From positions 1-7,503 of the forward strand of contig CAMYEJ010000069.1 of the NCBI GenBank assembly GCA_947254665.1: a DNA stretch of 7,503 bases, given 5' to 3'. A model generated the notes under the pieces. The model made no database searches and had not been told where the DNA came from. It saw only the letters and a list, made by a program, of their open reading frames with translations. This stretch comes from an uncultured Peptoniphilus sp. (GTDB taxonomy: Bacteria > Bacillota > Clostridia > Tissierellales > Peptoniphilaceae). Position numbers and translations under genes: made by a program. Of this stretch, positions 7,263 through 7,503 are shown one piece after another (the first letter of the stretch is position 1; the number at the start of each line of letters is the position of its first letter).

Positions 7263-7276
7263 TTATAAATTTATAA
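7263..7276. repeat. Perfect 14-bp AT palindrome overlapping the -10 region
   Basis: TTATAAATTTATAA reads the same on both strands and overlaps the candidate -10 box at 7273-7278. It could be a repressor operator or simply AT-rich chance; nothing else supports a role. Confidence 0.3.
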
Positions 7277-7278
7277 TA
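7273..7278 (-). promoter_or_regulatory. Candidate -10 box of the stalk/SPFH/zinc-ribbon operon
   Basis: The minus strand reads TATTAT, about 46 bases before the start codon of the stalk-domain gene and 18 bp downstream of the shared 31-bp element. The -35 position (ATGTGG) does not resemble TTGACA. Other AT-rich hexamers nearby (for example TATAAA) are also possible. Confidence 0.4.
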
Positions 7279-7296
7279 CTAAATTTAAAATATCTC

Positions 7297-7327
7297 CACA
7301 TCACCCGAAAGGATGACTTTTGTAAAA
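7297..7327 (-). promoter_or_regulatory. Shared 31-bp upstream element, copy 1 (stalk/SPFH operon)
   Basis: The minus strand carries the 15-mer CTTTCGGGTGATGTG preceded by a 16-bp stretch that differs from copy 2 (3466-3496) at only four positions. The core forms a dyad, TCATCC-TTTC-GGGTGA, with five of six half-site positions matching. It sits immediately upstream of a weak promoter, as an activator site would. Confidence 0.7.
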
Positions 7328-7377
7328 TTTTTAGAATTTATTTTACAGTGGAGTAAATAGATTGTAGATAATATATT

Positions 7378-7386
7378 TGATATAAT
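7378..7386 (+). promoter_or_regulatory. Extended -10 promoter for the divergent plus-strand gene
   Basis: TGATATAAT contains a consensus TATAAT preceded by TG at the extended -10 spacing. No good -35 is seen, which extended -10 promoters do not require. It would give a leader of about 70 bases, very AT-rich, ending in the ribosome site at 7455-7460. Confidence 0.55.
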
Positions 7387-7465
7387 AAAAAAAAGATATT
7401 TTATTTTATTAATTTAATAGTTTAATAAATTTTATTTCGTAGAATATTTTTGAAGGGAGGTTACT

Positions 7466-7503
7466 ATGTATCGCAAAGAAATCATAAGTTATATCGTTTC
7501 TAT
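7466..7503 (+). CDS. Start of an unidentified divergent gene (truncated by window edge)
   Basis: An ATG at 7466-7468 follows GGGAGG with a five-base spacer and opens the frame MYRKEIISYIVS, which runs off the window. Too little is present to name a family. Its divergent placement next to the shared element would suit a local regulator, but that is only a positional guess. Confidence 0.6.
   Translation, partial: MYRKEIISYIVS

Overview
The window is AT-rich and reads as chromosome from a low-GC Gram-positive anaerobe (Bacillota, plausibly a Peptoniphilaceae/Tissierellia or clostridial relative). This is inferred from strong AGGAGG-type ribosome binding sites, Gram-positive signal peptides, a 'stalk'/copper-amine-oxidase-N repeat protein and a very large von Willebrand A (VWA)/Cna-B surface protein. 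Genus is not determinable from the sequence alone. All genes lie on the minus strand except the first codons of a divergent plus-strand gene at the right edge.

Layout in transcription order (right to left). 7466-7503: start of an unidentified divergent gene. 7227-7465: intergenic region with promoters facing both ways. 7226 down to 3548: a tight operon. It encodes an exported stalk-domain protein (6507-7226), an SPFH-like protein with a Q/N/G/Y-rich tail and C-terminal SHOCT segment (5179-6480), a double-zinc-ribbon membrane protein (3653-5170), and possibly a 21-residue microprotein (3548-3613). A hairpin terminator follows at 3505-3530. 3391 down to the left edge: a second operon. It encodes a short secreted protein that is a truncated N-terminal paralogue of the next gene (3080-3391), then a giant VWA plus Cna-B adhesin or pilin-like protein. 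The adhesin is open from 3063 to base 1 (1021 codons, no stop); its C-terminus is outside the window.

The SPFH-SHOCT plus zinc-ribbon membrane protein pair resembles the Bacillus subtilis YdjI/YdjG pair that works with a PspA-type envelope-stress protein. No PspA-like gene is visible here; a stalk-domain exported protein heads the operon instead.

The most notable observation is a 31-bp element present once upstream of each operon (7297-7327 and 3466-3496). The copies match at 27 of 31 positions, share a 15-bp identical core, have the same orientation, and can both be placed exactly 18 bp before a plausible -10 hexamer. This suggests one activator controls both the envelope-module operon and the adhesin operon.
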